Shown here: one piece after another, positions 1 to 6,721 of the stretch
Position numbering within the stretch: the first letter of the stretch is position 1
How the letters are laid out: each line of letters opens with the position of its first letter
Assembly: GCA_033764265.1 (NCBI GenBank)
Contig: JANRJB010000366.1
Coordinates: 1 to 12,549, forward strand
Direction: 5' to 3'
DNA from: VGEM01 sp033764265
Lineage (GTDB): Bacteria > Pseudomonadota > Alphaproteobacteria > Rhodospirillales > Rhodospirillaceae
Length of the DNA: 12,549 nt
The notes under the pieces: generated by a model
What the model was told of the DNA's origin: nothing
Database searches by the model: none
Seen by the model: the letters and a program-made list of their open reading frames with translations, nothing else
Translations under genes and position numbers: made by a program

Positions 1-1
1 C

Positions 2-733
2 GCGACCGGCGCGCAGGAGTTCGCGGTGTGGGATGGATTGACGCGTGTGTTCGGCGCCGGCGCGGGGTCTGCGCCGGATCAACCTGACGATGGGATCGAG
101 CCGCTGACGGTCCGTGGCCGGCGGTCGACCGAGCAGCTTCAGCCCCTCATCGACCCGATCCCCATCACGGGGCAACCGCGCCTCGAGACCCTCAAGTTCG
201 GCAAGGCGCCGGTACTCTTCAAAAAGCACGAACGTGAACAATCAATCCTGAACAACAGCCCGGCAACATTTGACGTGTCGCCCAATCAAGCTGCTGACGA
301 GAGCGACGATTTACACGAGATAGGTTTGCTGGGGTCCCGCTCTGTCGGCAAATACGACGATGCAATTAGACGCGCGGCTGAATCTCGCGGACTCGATCCT
401 GATCTGGTTCGTGCGATCATGTACATGGAGACGTCGCGGGGACACTACGGAACCTTCCCGGAATTCTTCGGATCGGCGAGTTCCTATCAACCCATGAATG
501 TTCGCCCAAATCCATGGCAACGGCTTGGGGTGTCCGCTGACGATATCAAGAACAATCCAAGTGAAAACATCAGGGCTGGTGCCGAGCTCCTGGCCCGCAT
601 TCGCGATCGGTTACCGAACCCAACGCCCGACCGCGTCGCGACTCTGTACAATAGCCTGGCCAAGGATTCGGTAACCGACTACGGAGCACGCGTCGCCCGC
701 CTAATGGCAGAAAAACCGTGGAACCGACGATAA
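2..733 (+). CDS. Lytic transglycosylase/muramidase-like domain protein, left end possibly outside the window
   Basis: The reading frame is open to the left edge. A GTG at 26 has an AGGAG six bases upstream and would give 235 aa, but all eight codons before it end in G or C, so the protein may start further left. Numbering from the GTG, residues 1-60 are proline/glycine-rich linker. Residues about 108-235 resemble a goose-lysozyme/SLT-type peptidoglycan lytic domain: the helix AIMYMETSRGHYG holds the likely catalytic Glu135, PMNVRPNPW sits where the LT family has its GLMQ-like motif, NIRAGAELLARI follows, and TLYNSL...YGARV closes the fold. The expected reaction is cleavage of the glycan backbone of peptidoglycan. 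G+C falls from about 71% (61-180) to about 54% (181-420) inside the gene. The role could be virion-associated cell-wall digestion or a grafted toxin domain. The domain call is by motif recognition only. Confidence 0.7.
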   Translation, partial: ATGAQEFAVWDGLTRVFGAGAGSAPDQPDDGIEPLTVRGRRSTEQLQPLIDPIPITGQPRLETLKFGKAPVLFKKHEREQSILNNSPATFDVSPNQAADESDDLHEIGLLGSRSVGKYDDAIRRAAESRGLDPDLVRAIMYMETSRGHYGTFPEFFGSASSYQPMNVRPNPWQRLGVSADDIKNNPSENIRAGAELLARIRDRLPNPTPDRVATLYNSLAKDSVTDYGARVARLMAEKPWNRR

Positions 734-845
734 CGGGTCCGTTCGCGCTTAATGCACCTGAACCTGACGGGAAGAACCGGTGTCGCCAACCTTGGCCATC
801 AAATCGCCACGGAACGTTCGAATCATCGCGCTGAAGTGGCCGCTC

Positions 846-1151
846 ATGAAACGCGTACTCGTACATTTGCTCATTGCTTTGGTAGTCAATGCCAGCCTTC
901 TCGGTTCGATTTTCGTCGGCTCGGGATTCACAGAACCGGACGACATCTGCTATCCCGAATCGCATACTGAAGGGGAAGATGCCTCCAAGCGGGATATCGG
1001 TGGATGTCAGGTCAACTGGATGATTGCGCTGATCTATATCGTGTTCGGGTGTTTGACGATACTCCCGTTCAGCGCTGTGTCCGTAGAACTGTTTGCGTTG
1101 ATCGCAAGGATCGCAGGACGATTCAGCAGTTATCTTGTGAATAGGTTGTAA
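846..1151 (+). CDS. Small two-helix membrane protein, candidate immunity or holin-like protein
   Basis: This encodes 101 aa from ATG 846. The start MKR is followed by a hydrophobic helix (residues about 4-24), then an acidic loop of about 30 residues with two cysteines (in DDICYPES and GGCQVNW), a second hydrophobic helix (about residues 56-85) and a basic tail. The N-terminus looks like a signal anchor, so the cysteine loop probably faces the periplasm and could form a disulphide. A GTG at 780 in the same frame would add 22 residues, and neither start has a strong ribosome-binding site. G+C is about 48-50%, like the end of the upstream muramidase gene and unlike the capsid genes. I do not recognise the family. 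Its place after a peptidoglycan-degrading domain fits an immunity protein, but a holin or superinfection-exclusion protein is equally possible from the sequence. Confidence 0.6.
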   Translation: MKRVLVHLLIALVVNASLLGSIFVGSGFTEPDDICYPESHTEGEDASKRDIGGCQVNWMIALIYIVFGCLTILPFSAVSVELFALIARIAGRFSSYLVNRL

Positions 1152-1193
1152 CGCTTTGTGACCAGAGAAGAAATTGCCTCAGTTTCGTCACTC

Positions 1194-1219
1194 AAAGGAT
1201 TCTTATCGAAGAATCCCTT
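1194..1219 (+). repeat. Inverted repeat/hairpin
   Basis: The arms GGATTCTT (1197-1204) and AAGAATCC (1209-1216) are perfect complements around the tetraloop ATCG. After one mismatch the stem continues with AA/TT. No T-run follows, so it is not a canonical terminator. It could be an operator, a weak or rho-assisted terminator, or an RNA-stability element for the upstream membrane gene. Confidence 0.45.
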
Positions 1220-1306
1220 GCATAACTTTGCGATTGCTCTTGCCTGAATCCGCGACTTGAGTCACAACGCGCGCACCACACGTGCGTCCATCGTTCGCCC
1301 GCGCTC

Positions 1307-1326
1307 CGCCCGAGCCGGGCGTTTTT
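1307..1326 (+). terminator. Rho-independent terminator before the scaffold gene
   Basis: The stem CGCCCG / CGGGCG (1307-1312 with 1316-1321) has the three-base loop AGC and is followed directly by TTTTT. It is short but G/C-only, and the T-run is placed correctly for + strand transcription. It would end transcripts from the muramidase and membrane-protein genes before the head genes. Confidence 0.65.
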
Positions 1327-1403
1327 CGTTTCCGGGCCCGGCCTGAGGCCGCCCAGCGCCACGCGCACGCACTGCCTTCATCCACCAACCATAGGATCTC
1401 ACC

Positions 1404-2390
1404 ATGTCGGACGTCACCAACCCGGCCGTGGCCGGGAGTGCCTTGTCGTTGCCCGAAGCCGTCAAGCTGATGGGCGAGCGCCGCCAGGCCCGCGCCGCCG
1501 CGGCGGCGGCAGAGTCCACCACACACAATGAGCCGGAAACCGATGCCGCGCGCATCGACACGGTCGAAGACGCGGAGCCCCACGCGATCGATCCCGCCGC
1601 CGATCCACAGCCCGCGGCCGCGCCGGCGGACGGGCCGCAATCGCCGCCGGCGCCCGCGACCATCGAGATCGACGGCGTGATGGTGGGCGTGGATGAAGTG
1701 CGGCGCGGCTACATGCGCCAGTCCGACTACACCCGCAAGACGCAGGATTTGGCGGAGGCGGTTCGCGCCGCAGCCGCCGAACGCCAGGCCAAGCTCGACC
1801 GGCTGACCACGCTGATCCAGTCACTCGACGCCGAACAGGCGCGCGAACCCGACTGGGTCGCCGTGGCCCAGGCCGATCCGCTGGGCTGGGCGCAGAAGAA
1901 GGCCCTGTGGGACCGCCGCCAGGCGGCACTCCGGCAGGCCCGCCAGTTCGTCGCCAGCGAGGAGGCGGCCGCGCTTCGGCGCAACCGCGCCGCGATGGCC
2001 GACGAGCTGCGCGATCGTTACAACCCGGCCTGGCGCGACCAGGCCGCGATGATGGCCGACCTTGACGCCGTGGAACGCTACGCCCTGGCGGAGGGGTACA
2101 CACCGGCCGAGCTGTCCGGCATCGACGATCCCCGCTACATCCGCACGCTCGACAAGGCGCGCAAGTGGGACGAGCTGCAACGCCAGCGTCCGCACGCCAC
2201 CAAGCGCGTCGTCAACAAGCCGGCGGTGCAGCGCCCCGGCGCCAAGGCCGCCACCGGCGCGGCGCAGGCCCGCGGCGTGCAGGCGGCCTGGGAACGCTTC
2301 CTGAAGAACCCCAGCGTCGAGAACGGCGTCGCCTACCAGCGCGCCAAGCGCGAATCCGGTCGCGCGAATTTTTCCCCCGAACCCGCCTGA
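1404..2390 (+). CDS. Phage head scaffolding protein
   Basis: This encodes 328 aa starting at ATG 1404, with AGGA seven bases upstream. The first 85 residues are alanine/proline/acid-rich and likely disordered. Residues about 87-115 carry a signature seen in many phage scaffold proteins: a short beta strand with DGVMVGVDEV, then RRGYMRQSDYTRKTQ, leading into a long alanine/arginine/glutamine-rich helical region that should form a coiled coil. The C-terminus is basic and lysine/arginine-rich, as is usual for the part that contacts capsid subunits. It lies directly before the major capsid gene, the normal scaffold position. It would guide procapsid assembly in the cytoplasm and leave before DNA packaging. 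No protease motif was seen, so a separate maturation protease is not implied. The call rests on the signature plus position. Confidence 0.85.
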   Translation: MSDVTNPAVAGSALSLPEAVKLMGERRQARAAAAAAESTTHNEPETDAARIDTVEDAEPHAIDPAADPQPAAAPADGPQSPPAPATIEIDGVMVGVDEVRRGYMRQSDYTRKTQDLAEAVRAAAAERQAKLDRLTTLIQSLDAEQAREPDWVAVAQADPLGWAQKKALWDRRQAALRQARQFVASEEAAALRRNRAAMADELRDRYNPAWRDQAAMMADLDAVERYALAEGYTPAELSGIDDPRYIRTLDKARKWDELQRQRPHATKRVVNKPAVQRPGAKAATGAAQARGVQAAWERFLKNPSVENGVAYQRAKRESGRANFSPEPA

Positions 2391-2434
2391 GCGGCCAGAC
2401 CCCGCTTCAGGCTTCACCCGAAAGGACACATCAC

Positions 2435-3427
2435 ATGGCTATCCTGACCAACGCGCAGCACACGTATTCCCAGAAGGGCATCCAGGAAGATCTGGCCACC
2501 ATGGTCTACCGGATCGACCCCGAGGAGACCCCGTTCCAGTCCAACATCTCCACCCGCGGCCGCGCCAAGAACACCCTGGTGGAATGGCAGACCCAGGCGC
2601 TGGCGCCGCCGGCCACCAACTACAAGCTGGAAGGCGACGTGGCCAACGCCGACACCATCACCAACCGCCTGCGGCTGCAGAACCGCTGCTCGATCTCCAA
2701 GAAGATCTTCGCGGTCTCGGGCACCTCGCAGTCGGTCGACGTGGCCGGCATCGAGAACGAGCTGGACGAGCAGCGCTTGTTGAAAGGCATCGAGCTCAAG
2801 CGCGACATGGAGGTCACGCTTCTGGCCAACAACGCCTTCGAGACCGGCAGCACCACATCGGTGCGCGAATGCGCCGGCCTGCCGGCCTATGTCACCAACT
2901 ACGACGGCACCGGCATGGGCACGCACTCGGTCAGCTCGGGCGACGGCACGGCGGCCTGGAACCTGGCCAGCGCCACCGTGCGCCCACTCAGCCTCAGCAT
3001 CCTCAACGCGGCGATGAAGGCGGCCTACGTGGCCGGCGGCAAGCCGAAGATGCTGATGGTGTCGCCCGACCAGAAGGTCAAGTTCTCGGAACTGGCCCTG
3101 TCGCCGACGTTGAGCGGCGCGGTGCAGGTACGCTACGCCCTCAACCAGGTGCGGCCCGCCGCGCTGGTGGGCGCGGTCGAGACCTGGCAGTCGGACTTCG
3201 GCGCGCTGGACGTGATGGTCAACGTGCAGCAGGCCTCGGACGCGGGCTTCCTGAACAAGACCGCGTTCCTGGTCGATCCGCGCTACGCCGAGGTGGTGTT
3301 CCTGCGCCCCTTCACCAGCGAGAAGCTGGCCAAGACCGGCGATGCCGACACCGAGCACGTGATCGCCGAGTACACGCTCAAGGTCGGCGCGCCGAAAGCG
3401 CACGCCATCTTGCCGATGCTGCAGTAG
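2435..3427 (+). CDS. Major capsid protein, SU10/DUF5309 type
   Basis: This encodes 330 aa from ATG 2435, with AAAGGA eight bases upstream. The frame is open further left, but there it overlaps the scaffold gene in another frame and reads as arginine-rich shadow. The opening features (a SQKGIQEDLATMVYRIDPEETPF-like N-terminus, then TLVEWQTQAL, RNRCSISKKIFAVSGTSQSV-type loop and LKRDMEVTLLAN) match the DUF5309 major head protein family typified by Escherichia phage SU10. The middle has the conserved KPKMLMVSPDQKVKFSEL segment, and the C-terminal part carries FLVDPRYAEVVFLRPF. This is the shell subunit of an HK97-like fold. Codon use is strongly biased to G/C endings, as expected for a highly expressed phage gene. 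A strong terminator follows. Confidence 0.92.
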   Translation: MAILTNAQHTYSQKGIQEDLATMVYRIDPEETPFQSNISTRGRAKNTLVEWQTQALAPPATNYKLEGDVANADTITNRLRLQNRCSISKKIFAVSGTSQSVDVAGIENELDEQRLLKGIELKRDMEVTLLANNAFETGSTTSVRECAGLPAYVTNYDGTGMGTHSVSSGDGTAAWNLASATVRPLSLSILNAAMKAAYVAGGKPKMLMVSPDQKVKFSELALSPTLSGAVQVRYALNQVRPAALVGAVETWQSDFGALDVMVNVQQASDAGFLNKTAFLVDPRYAEVVFLRPFTSEKLAKTGDADTEHVIAEYTLKVGAPKAHAILPMLQ

Positions 3428-3448
3428 CGGCCCTCTCCAGGCCCAACT

Positions 3449-3485
3449 TTGGGGGCGGAAGCGATCCTTCCGCCCCCAACTTTTT
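3449..3485 (+). terminator. Strong rho-independent terminator/attenuator after the capsid gene
   Basis: A perfect 11-bp stem, GGGGGCGGAAG (3451-3461) with CTTCCGCCCCC (3467-3477), has a five-base loop and is extended by two T-A pairs. It is followed by AACTTTTT. It starts 24 bases after the capsid stop codon. The next gene's ribosome-binding site (GGAG, 3488-3491) begins only three bases after the T-run, so downstream genes must be reached by readthrough or antitermination. This is a usual way to make far more capsid than connector protein. Confidence 0.85.
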
Positions 3486-3497
3486 CCGGAGAACGCC

Positions 3498-3875
3498 ATG
3501 ACGAACCCCGTGCCCACCTATCGCCTGGTCGCGCGCGACACCGCGTCCAAGCGCGCCACCTACGTGAAGGACGATCCGCGCTCCGGCGTGCGCACGTACC
3601 TGACGTTTCACGACGACGGCACCATCGGCGTGCGCAAGACCCAGCGCGTCGATCGCACGCTCGACCTGAACCAGGCTCAGGCCAATTCCTTCGATGGCTA
3701 CCGCGGCAAGGACTGGGTGTGCACCGCCCGCGTGCCGGTGCTGGAGTGGCGCAAGTTGGTGGAGCGCTGCGGCGGAACGCCCGGCGTGCCCGGCGGCTAC
3801 GACGACACGCTGATGCGCAAGCTGCTGAACGACGCCGACCACCGCCGCTTCAAGACCGTGCCGGGGAGGATCTGA
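3498..3875 (+). CDS. Conserved phage protein of unknown function between capsid and adaptor genes
   Basis: This encodes 125 aa from ATG 3498, with GGAG six bases upstream. The protein is soluble and mixed alpha/beta. It has an N-terminal half with FHDDGTIGVRKTQ-like strands and a C-terminal segment MRKLLNDADHRRFKTVPGRI. Proteins with this ending pattern (LND.D.R.F.T.PG.) occur next to the capsid gene in many podovirus-like phages. I recognise the pattern but know no proven function. It overlaps the adaptor gene by one base (TGATG), which indicates translational coupling. A minor head or completion role is a guess from position. It has no signal peptide or membrane segment. Confidence 0.75.
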   Translation: MTNPVPTYRLVARDTASKRATYVKDDPRSGVRTYLTFHDDGTIGVRKTQRVDRTLDLNQAQANSFDGYRGKDWVCTARVPVLEWRKLVERCGGTPGVPGGYDDTLMRKLLNDADHRRFKTVPGRI

Positions 3876-4555
3876 TGGCCATCGACACCTACGACAAGCT
3901 GCAGGCCGCTGTGGCCGACACGGTCAATCGCGACGACCTGTCGGCCGACGTGACCAGCTTTTCCCCGGCGCAGATCGACGGCGCGATCAAGCGCGCCATC
4001 GCCTACGCCGAGAAGACGCTGCAGCGCGACCTGGTCGGCCGCGGCGGCACCCGCGACATGGAGGCGCTGAGCGATGCCCTGAGCACCGCGACCGGCGCGG
4101 AGTCCGTCGCCCTTCCGGCCGATTGCCTGGGCATTCGCATGTTGGCGCTGGCGGGCGAGCCCGCGTGCGTGCTCGACTTCGTCGATCCCAACACGCTGTT
4201 CACGCGCTACCCCAGCAAGACCGTCGGCCGGCCGATGGCCTATACGCTGGTCGGCGCGACCACGGCCTACCTGCGCCCGGTGCCCGACCGCGCCACGCCG
4301 CTGCGGCTGATCTACGTGCGCGCGCTGCCGGCGCTGTCGGCCGCGCAAAGCACCAACTGGCTGCTGGCCGCCGCGCCCGACCTGTACGTCGGCGCCGCGA
4401 TGCTGGAGCTGTGCCTGTACCTGGAAAACGACGACCGCCTGCAATTCTGGAAAGCCTATGTCGACGAAAAGCTCGATCGGCTGATGGCGGAGGATCGCCA
4501 CGGCCGCTGGCCGGCGGTGCCGCAACGCCCCGACGTGCAGGTGGCCCTTGCCTAG
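3875..4555 (+). CDS. Head-tail adaptor protein, SU10 adaptor-like
   Basis: This encodes 226 aa from ATG 3875, with GGAGG five bases upstream and a one-base overlap with the previous stop. The N-terminus (MAIDTYDKLQAAVADTVNRD, then an IDGAIKRAIAYAEKTLQRDL helix) is the typical opening of phage adaptor proteins of the gp6/SU10 type: a TYxxL start and a helix ending in xLxRDL. The middle has VALPADCLGIRMLAL, matching the family's LPADxLxxxxL strand. A helical C-terminal segment has LYLENDDRLQFWKAYVDEKL. Such proteins form a ring under the portal, connecting it to the tail nozzle. Gene order after the capsid gene fits. The last 8 bases overlap the next gene. Confidence 0.8.
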   Translation: MAIDTYDKLQAAVADTVNRDDLSADVTSFSPAQIDGAIKRAIAYAEKTLQRDLVGRGGTRDMEALSDALSTATGAESVALPADCLGIRMLALAGEPACVLDFVDPNTLFTRYPSKTVGRPMAYTLVGATTAYLRPVPDRATPLRLIYVRALPALSAAQSTNWLLAAAPDLYVGAAMLELCLYLENDDRLQFWKAYVDEKLDRLMAEDRHGRWPAVPQRPDVQVALA

Positions 4556-4802
4556 CGGCGGCCTGCGCGCGCCGGCCTTCGCGCCCGGCTGGCTGCAAAG
4601 CTTCGCCGGCACGATCGAGGACTGGGTCGAGGCGCGCCGGCGCGGGCCGCAGCCGCTGACCGCCTACAGTCGCACGGCGCTGCCCGATGCCGCGCGCCAT
4701 GCCTGGTCGCTGATCGCCGTGTCCGACGGCGCGTCCAACCGCTTCGCCGCCGTGTCGAACGGCAGCGCCTGGTACTACCTCGACGGCACGCTCGTCACCT
4801 GA
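4548..4802 (+). CDS. Small conserved phage protein, TTG start
   Basis: This encodes 84 aa. No ATG exists in this frame, and the first usable start is TTG at 4548, overlapping the end of the adaptor gene by 8 bases. An AGGTGG at 4539-4544 is a weak ribosome-binding site, and coupling to the adaptor gene is likely. G/C-ending codons and the tight junction support that it is real. The C-terminal half (WSLIAVSDGASNRFAAVSNG, then a Trp-Tyr-Tyr strand and a Leu-Val-Thr end) resembles a short beta module found in phage tail-associated proteins, where a similar stretch ends with an SDGTNW-like motif. The function is unknown; a tail or fibre-attachment role is inferred only from position between adaptor and fibre. 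Confidence 0.65.
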   Translation: MPSGGLRAPAFAPGWLQSFAGTIEDWVEARRRGPQPLTAYSRTALPDAARHAWSLIAVSDGASNRFAAVSNGSAWYYLDGTLVT

Positions 4803-4840
4803 GGCGAGCGCTTTTCCCGACAACGCAAGGAGTTCGCCGC

Positions 4841-5845
4841 ATGCCCGATACGGCCACCGACCGCTATGGCGCCCGCAAGCAGGCCCTGGGCGCCAACGTC
4901 AACACCTGGGGCGAGACCAAGCTGAACGACGTGCTCGACCTGTTCGACCGCGGCTCCAAGGGTTACCAGGCCATCGCGCTCGCCGGCGATCTGATCTTGA
5001 GCTGGGCCAACTACGCCACAACCAACCAGGGCCAGGTGCAGACACTGAAGCTGACCGGCAGCCTGGCCGCGCCGGCAACGGTCACGGTCCCCAGCCGCGA
5101 GTGGAGCTTCACGGTCATCAACGCCGCCGGCGCCGCGGTGACGGTGAAGACCGCGGCCGGAACCGGCGTGGCGATTCCCGCCGGCCACCAGGTCGCGCTG
5201 GTCTGCGACGGCGTCAACGTGATCAACGCGGCGGCCACCGTGCTGGGCGGCGCCGCGCAGATCGCGGGTGCGCTGCAGGTGGCCGGCAAGGTGAGCGGGC
5301 TTAGTCTCGGCACCGCCACGGCCGACGCCGTGACCAAGGGCCAGCTCGACAACGCCATCGCCGGCGTGACCACCGCGGGCGACGGCAGCATCAAGGCCGA
5401 GAGCACCGCGACCGCAAGGCGATTCCTGGGCGCGGCCGGCTCCGCCGCGCTGCAGGCCGGCGGCGCGCTGGTGGTGCAGACGCGGCAAGTGGGCGGCGAC
5501 GCGTATGTTGAAGCCAAGCTGCGCGCCACCCAGGCCGTGCCGATCACCGCCAACGCCACGCTGGCGGTGGGTTCGGTCAACGCCATCGACACCTCCGCGG
5601 GCGCCATCGCCGACCTCAACCTGCCGGCCACGGGCCTCGACGGCGGCCCGCTGGAAGACGGCGACATGGTGCAGGTCATCGACGTGGGCGGGGCGTTGTC
5701 CGCCAACGCCTGCACGCTCGACGGCAACGGGCACAACATCAAGTTCCGCGGGCTGGCCGCGGCCGCCACCCTCACGCTGGACGTCGACTACGCCAGCTTC
5801 CGCTTCATCTACGACCTTAGCGCAACCCAATGGATGGGAGTTTGA
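4841..5845 (+). CDS. Tail fibre protein
   Basis: This encodes 334 aa from ATG 4841, with AAGGAG eight bases upstream. The N-terminal region (ALGANVNTWGETKLNDVLDL, then a GYQAIALAGDLILSW-like stretch and NY) matches the attachment domain of many phage fibres. It is followed by beta-rich repeats (TLKLTGSLAAPATVTVPS, AAVTVKTAAGTGVAI, VALVCDGVNVINA). The segment ATADAVTKGQLDNAIAG near residue 165 is a fibre linker with the common DAV.K...D pattern. The C-terminal domain (GDMVQVIDVGGALSANACTL, DGNGHNIKF, then FRFIYDLSATQW) is a beta module common at fibre ends. It probably forms a trimer binding the cell surface. G+C drops sharply right after this gene, so it may be the last backbone fibre gene before a variable segment. 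Confidence 0.85.
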   Translation: MPDTATDRYGARKQALGANVNTWGETKLNDVLDLFDRGSKGYQAIALAGDLILSWANYATTNQGQVQTLKLTGSLAAPATVTVPSREWSFTVINAAGAAVTVKTAAGTGVAIPAGHQVALVCDGVNVINAAATVLGGAAQIAGALQVAGKVSGLSLGTATADAVTKGQLDNAIAGVTTAGDGSIKAESTATARRFLGAAGSAALQAGGALVVQTRQVGGDAYVEAKLRATQAVPITANATLAVGSVNAIDTSAGAIADLNLPATGLDGGPLEDGDMVQVIDVGGALSANACTLDGNGHNIKFRGLAAAATLTLDVDYASFRFIYDLSATQWMGV

Positions 5846-5848
5846 ACC

Positions 5849-6721
5849 ATGCCGAATGCTTCTAGTGCATTTACTCAAATTGGTTTCCCGGCGTTCCGAG
5901 AATTTGCTGCTTCGGGCACATTCGTAGCCGCAGCAGCAGGTCTCGTGCGCATCACGGCGTTCGGCGGCGGAGGCGGCGGCGCAGGATCGACCGCAGCCAC
6001 CCGTGGAGGCGGTGGGGGTGGCGGCGGTGAAATGCGTCAACGGGTTATTCGTCTGGCCGCGAACGAAGCTGTCACCGTGACGATAGGGGCGGGTGGAACC
6101 GGCGGCGGCGTGGGCGCAAGTGGCGCCAACGGTGGTGATACGATTGTCGGAAGTTATCTGACAGCTAAGGGAGGTCTCGGCGGCAGCGCTGCAGCAGGGT
6201 CGGCCGGTGGGGCTGGGGGAACGGGTGGTTCCGGCGGGATTGGGATGAGCGGCGGTGCTGGTGGTGCCGGACATTCGGGCACCAATGCGGGTGGTGGAGG
6301 AGGAGCGGCGTCGGGTTCTGTCCACGGGATTGGGGGAAACGGGGGGAATGGCTCGGGAGATGGAGCAAATGGGTTTGGTGGTGGTGGAGGATCGTGGGGA
6401 GCTGGGAACGGTGGGAACGCAATAGGTGGTTCAAGTCATGGAGGAACAGGTTTATTCAATGGCGGATTTGGAACGAGTGCGCCTTACCCTGTTGCAGTTT
6501 CGAGACCATTGGCGTCAAGTCCAAGCAATTGGGGAGCAGGCGGCGCTGGAGCCGTTGGAACTGCTGGATTCGGCGGCGGTGGTGGTGGTGGTGGAAACGG
6601 TGCCGGACTTTCATCGGGACGAGCAGCAGGCGGAGGAGGTGGCGGTTGCCAAGGAGCAAGTACAAGCAGCGGAGCTACTGGAGGCGCCGGATACGCCTGT
6701 GTAGAATGGTTGGACGCATAG
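5849..6721 (+). CDS. Glycine-rich adhesin-like tail fibre tip protein
   Basis: This encodes 290 aa from ATG 5849, three bases after the fibre stop. An N-terminal beta region (residues about 8-38, F.ASGTFVAAAAGLVRITAF) leads into long glycine tracts. A short non-glycine strand set (residues about 60-80, EMRQRVIRLAANEAVTVTIG) follows, then more glycine, serine, alanine and asparagine repeats. A proline/serine linker lies near 209-226, and the protein closes with GGAGYACVEWLDA, the usual closing strand of phage glycine-rich tail proteins. Glycine-rich runs of this sort can pack as polyglycine-II helices, as in the gp38 adhesin of Salmonella phage S16; homology to gp38 is not claimed. The predicted role is receptor contact at the fibre tip. 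The ribosome-binding site is weak (GGGAG further upstream), so coupling to the fibre gene is likely. Codon use is less G/C-biased than in the fibre gene. Confidence 0.75.
   Translation: MPNASSAFTQIGFPAFREFAASGTFVAAAAGLVRITAFGGGGGGAGSTAATRGGGGGGGGEMRQRVIRLAANEAVTVTIGAGGTGGGVGASGANGGDTIVGSYLTAKGGLGGSAAAGSAGGAGGTGGSGGIGMSGGAGGAGHSGTNAGGGGGAASGSVHGIGGNGGNGSGDGANGFGGGGGSWGAGNGGNAIGGSSHGGTGLFNGGFGTSAPYPVAVSRPLASSPSNWGAGGAGAVGTAGFGGGGGGGGNGAGLSSGRAAGGGGGGCQGASTSSGATGGAGYACVEWLDA

Larger units (their letters stand above)
190..1250. other. Lower-G+C patch, probable accessory cargo
   Basis: By hand count, G+C is about 71% in 61-180, about 54% in 181-420, about 49% in 1021-1140 and about 42% in 1141-1200, before returning to backbone level near 1290. 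The patch covers the muramidase domain, the small membrane gene and the A/T-richer intergenic DNA. The left boundary falls inside a gene, at about codon 60, just before the recognisable domain. This suggests the C-terminal part and the following gene were acquired together. No insertion-sequence ends or direct repeats were seen at the boundaries. Confidence 0.5.
1152..1403 (+). other. Intergenic region between cargo genes and scaffold gene
   Basis: This is 252 bases with no convincing gene. It holds a hairpin at 1194-1219, a rho-independent terminator at 1307-1326, and the AGGA ribosome-binding site (1393-1396) seven bases before the scaffold ATG. I looked for sigma70 -35/-10 boxes and found none I would defend. 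It appears to separate cargo transcription from head-gene transcription, so a phage-specific promoter may lie downstream of the terminator. Confidence 0.5.

Noticed and set aside
752..970. A 72-codon + strand frame overlapping the small membrane gene
   Set aside because: The overlapping frame gives two well-formed membrane helices, while this one gives no recognisable structure.
2165..2434. Upstream extension of the capsid frame into the scaffold gene
   Set aside because: It is Arg/Gln/Ala-rich out-of-frame scaffold sequence; ATG 2435 has a good ribosome-binding site and the family-typical N-terminus.
2414..3517. A 367-codon minus-strand frame opposite the capsid gene
   Set aside because: It is a shadow of the capsid gene, with His/Arg/Gly/Val-rich composition and no recognisable domain.
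4775..6325. A 516-codon open frame on the minus strand
   Set aside because: It runs opposite the tail-fibre and adhesin genes, its translation is low-complexity and biased (Ala/Gly/Arg/His), and the + strand proteins match known fibre patterns. High-G+C genes commonly leave such shadows.
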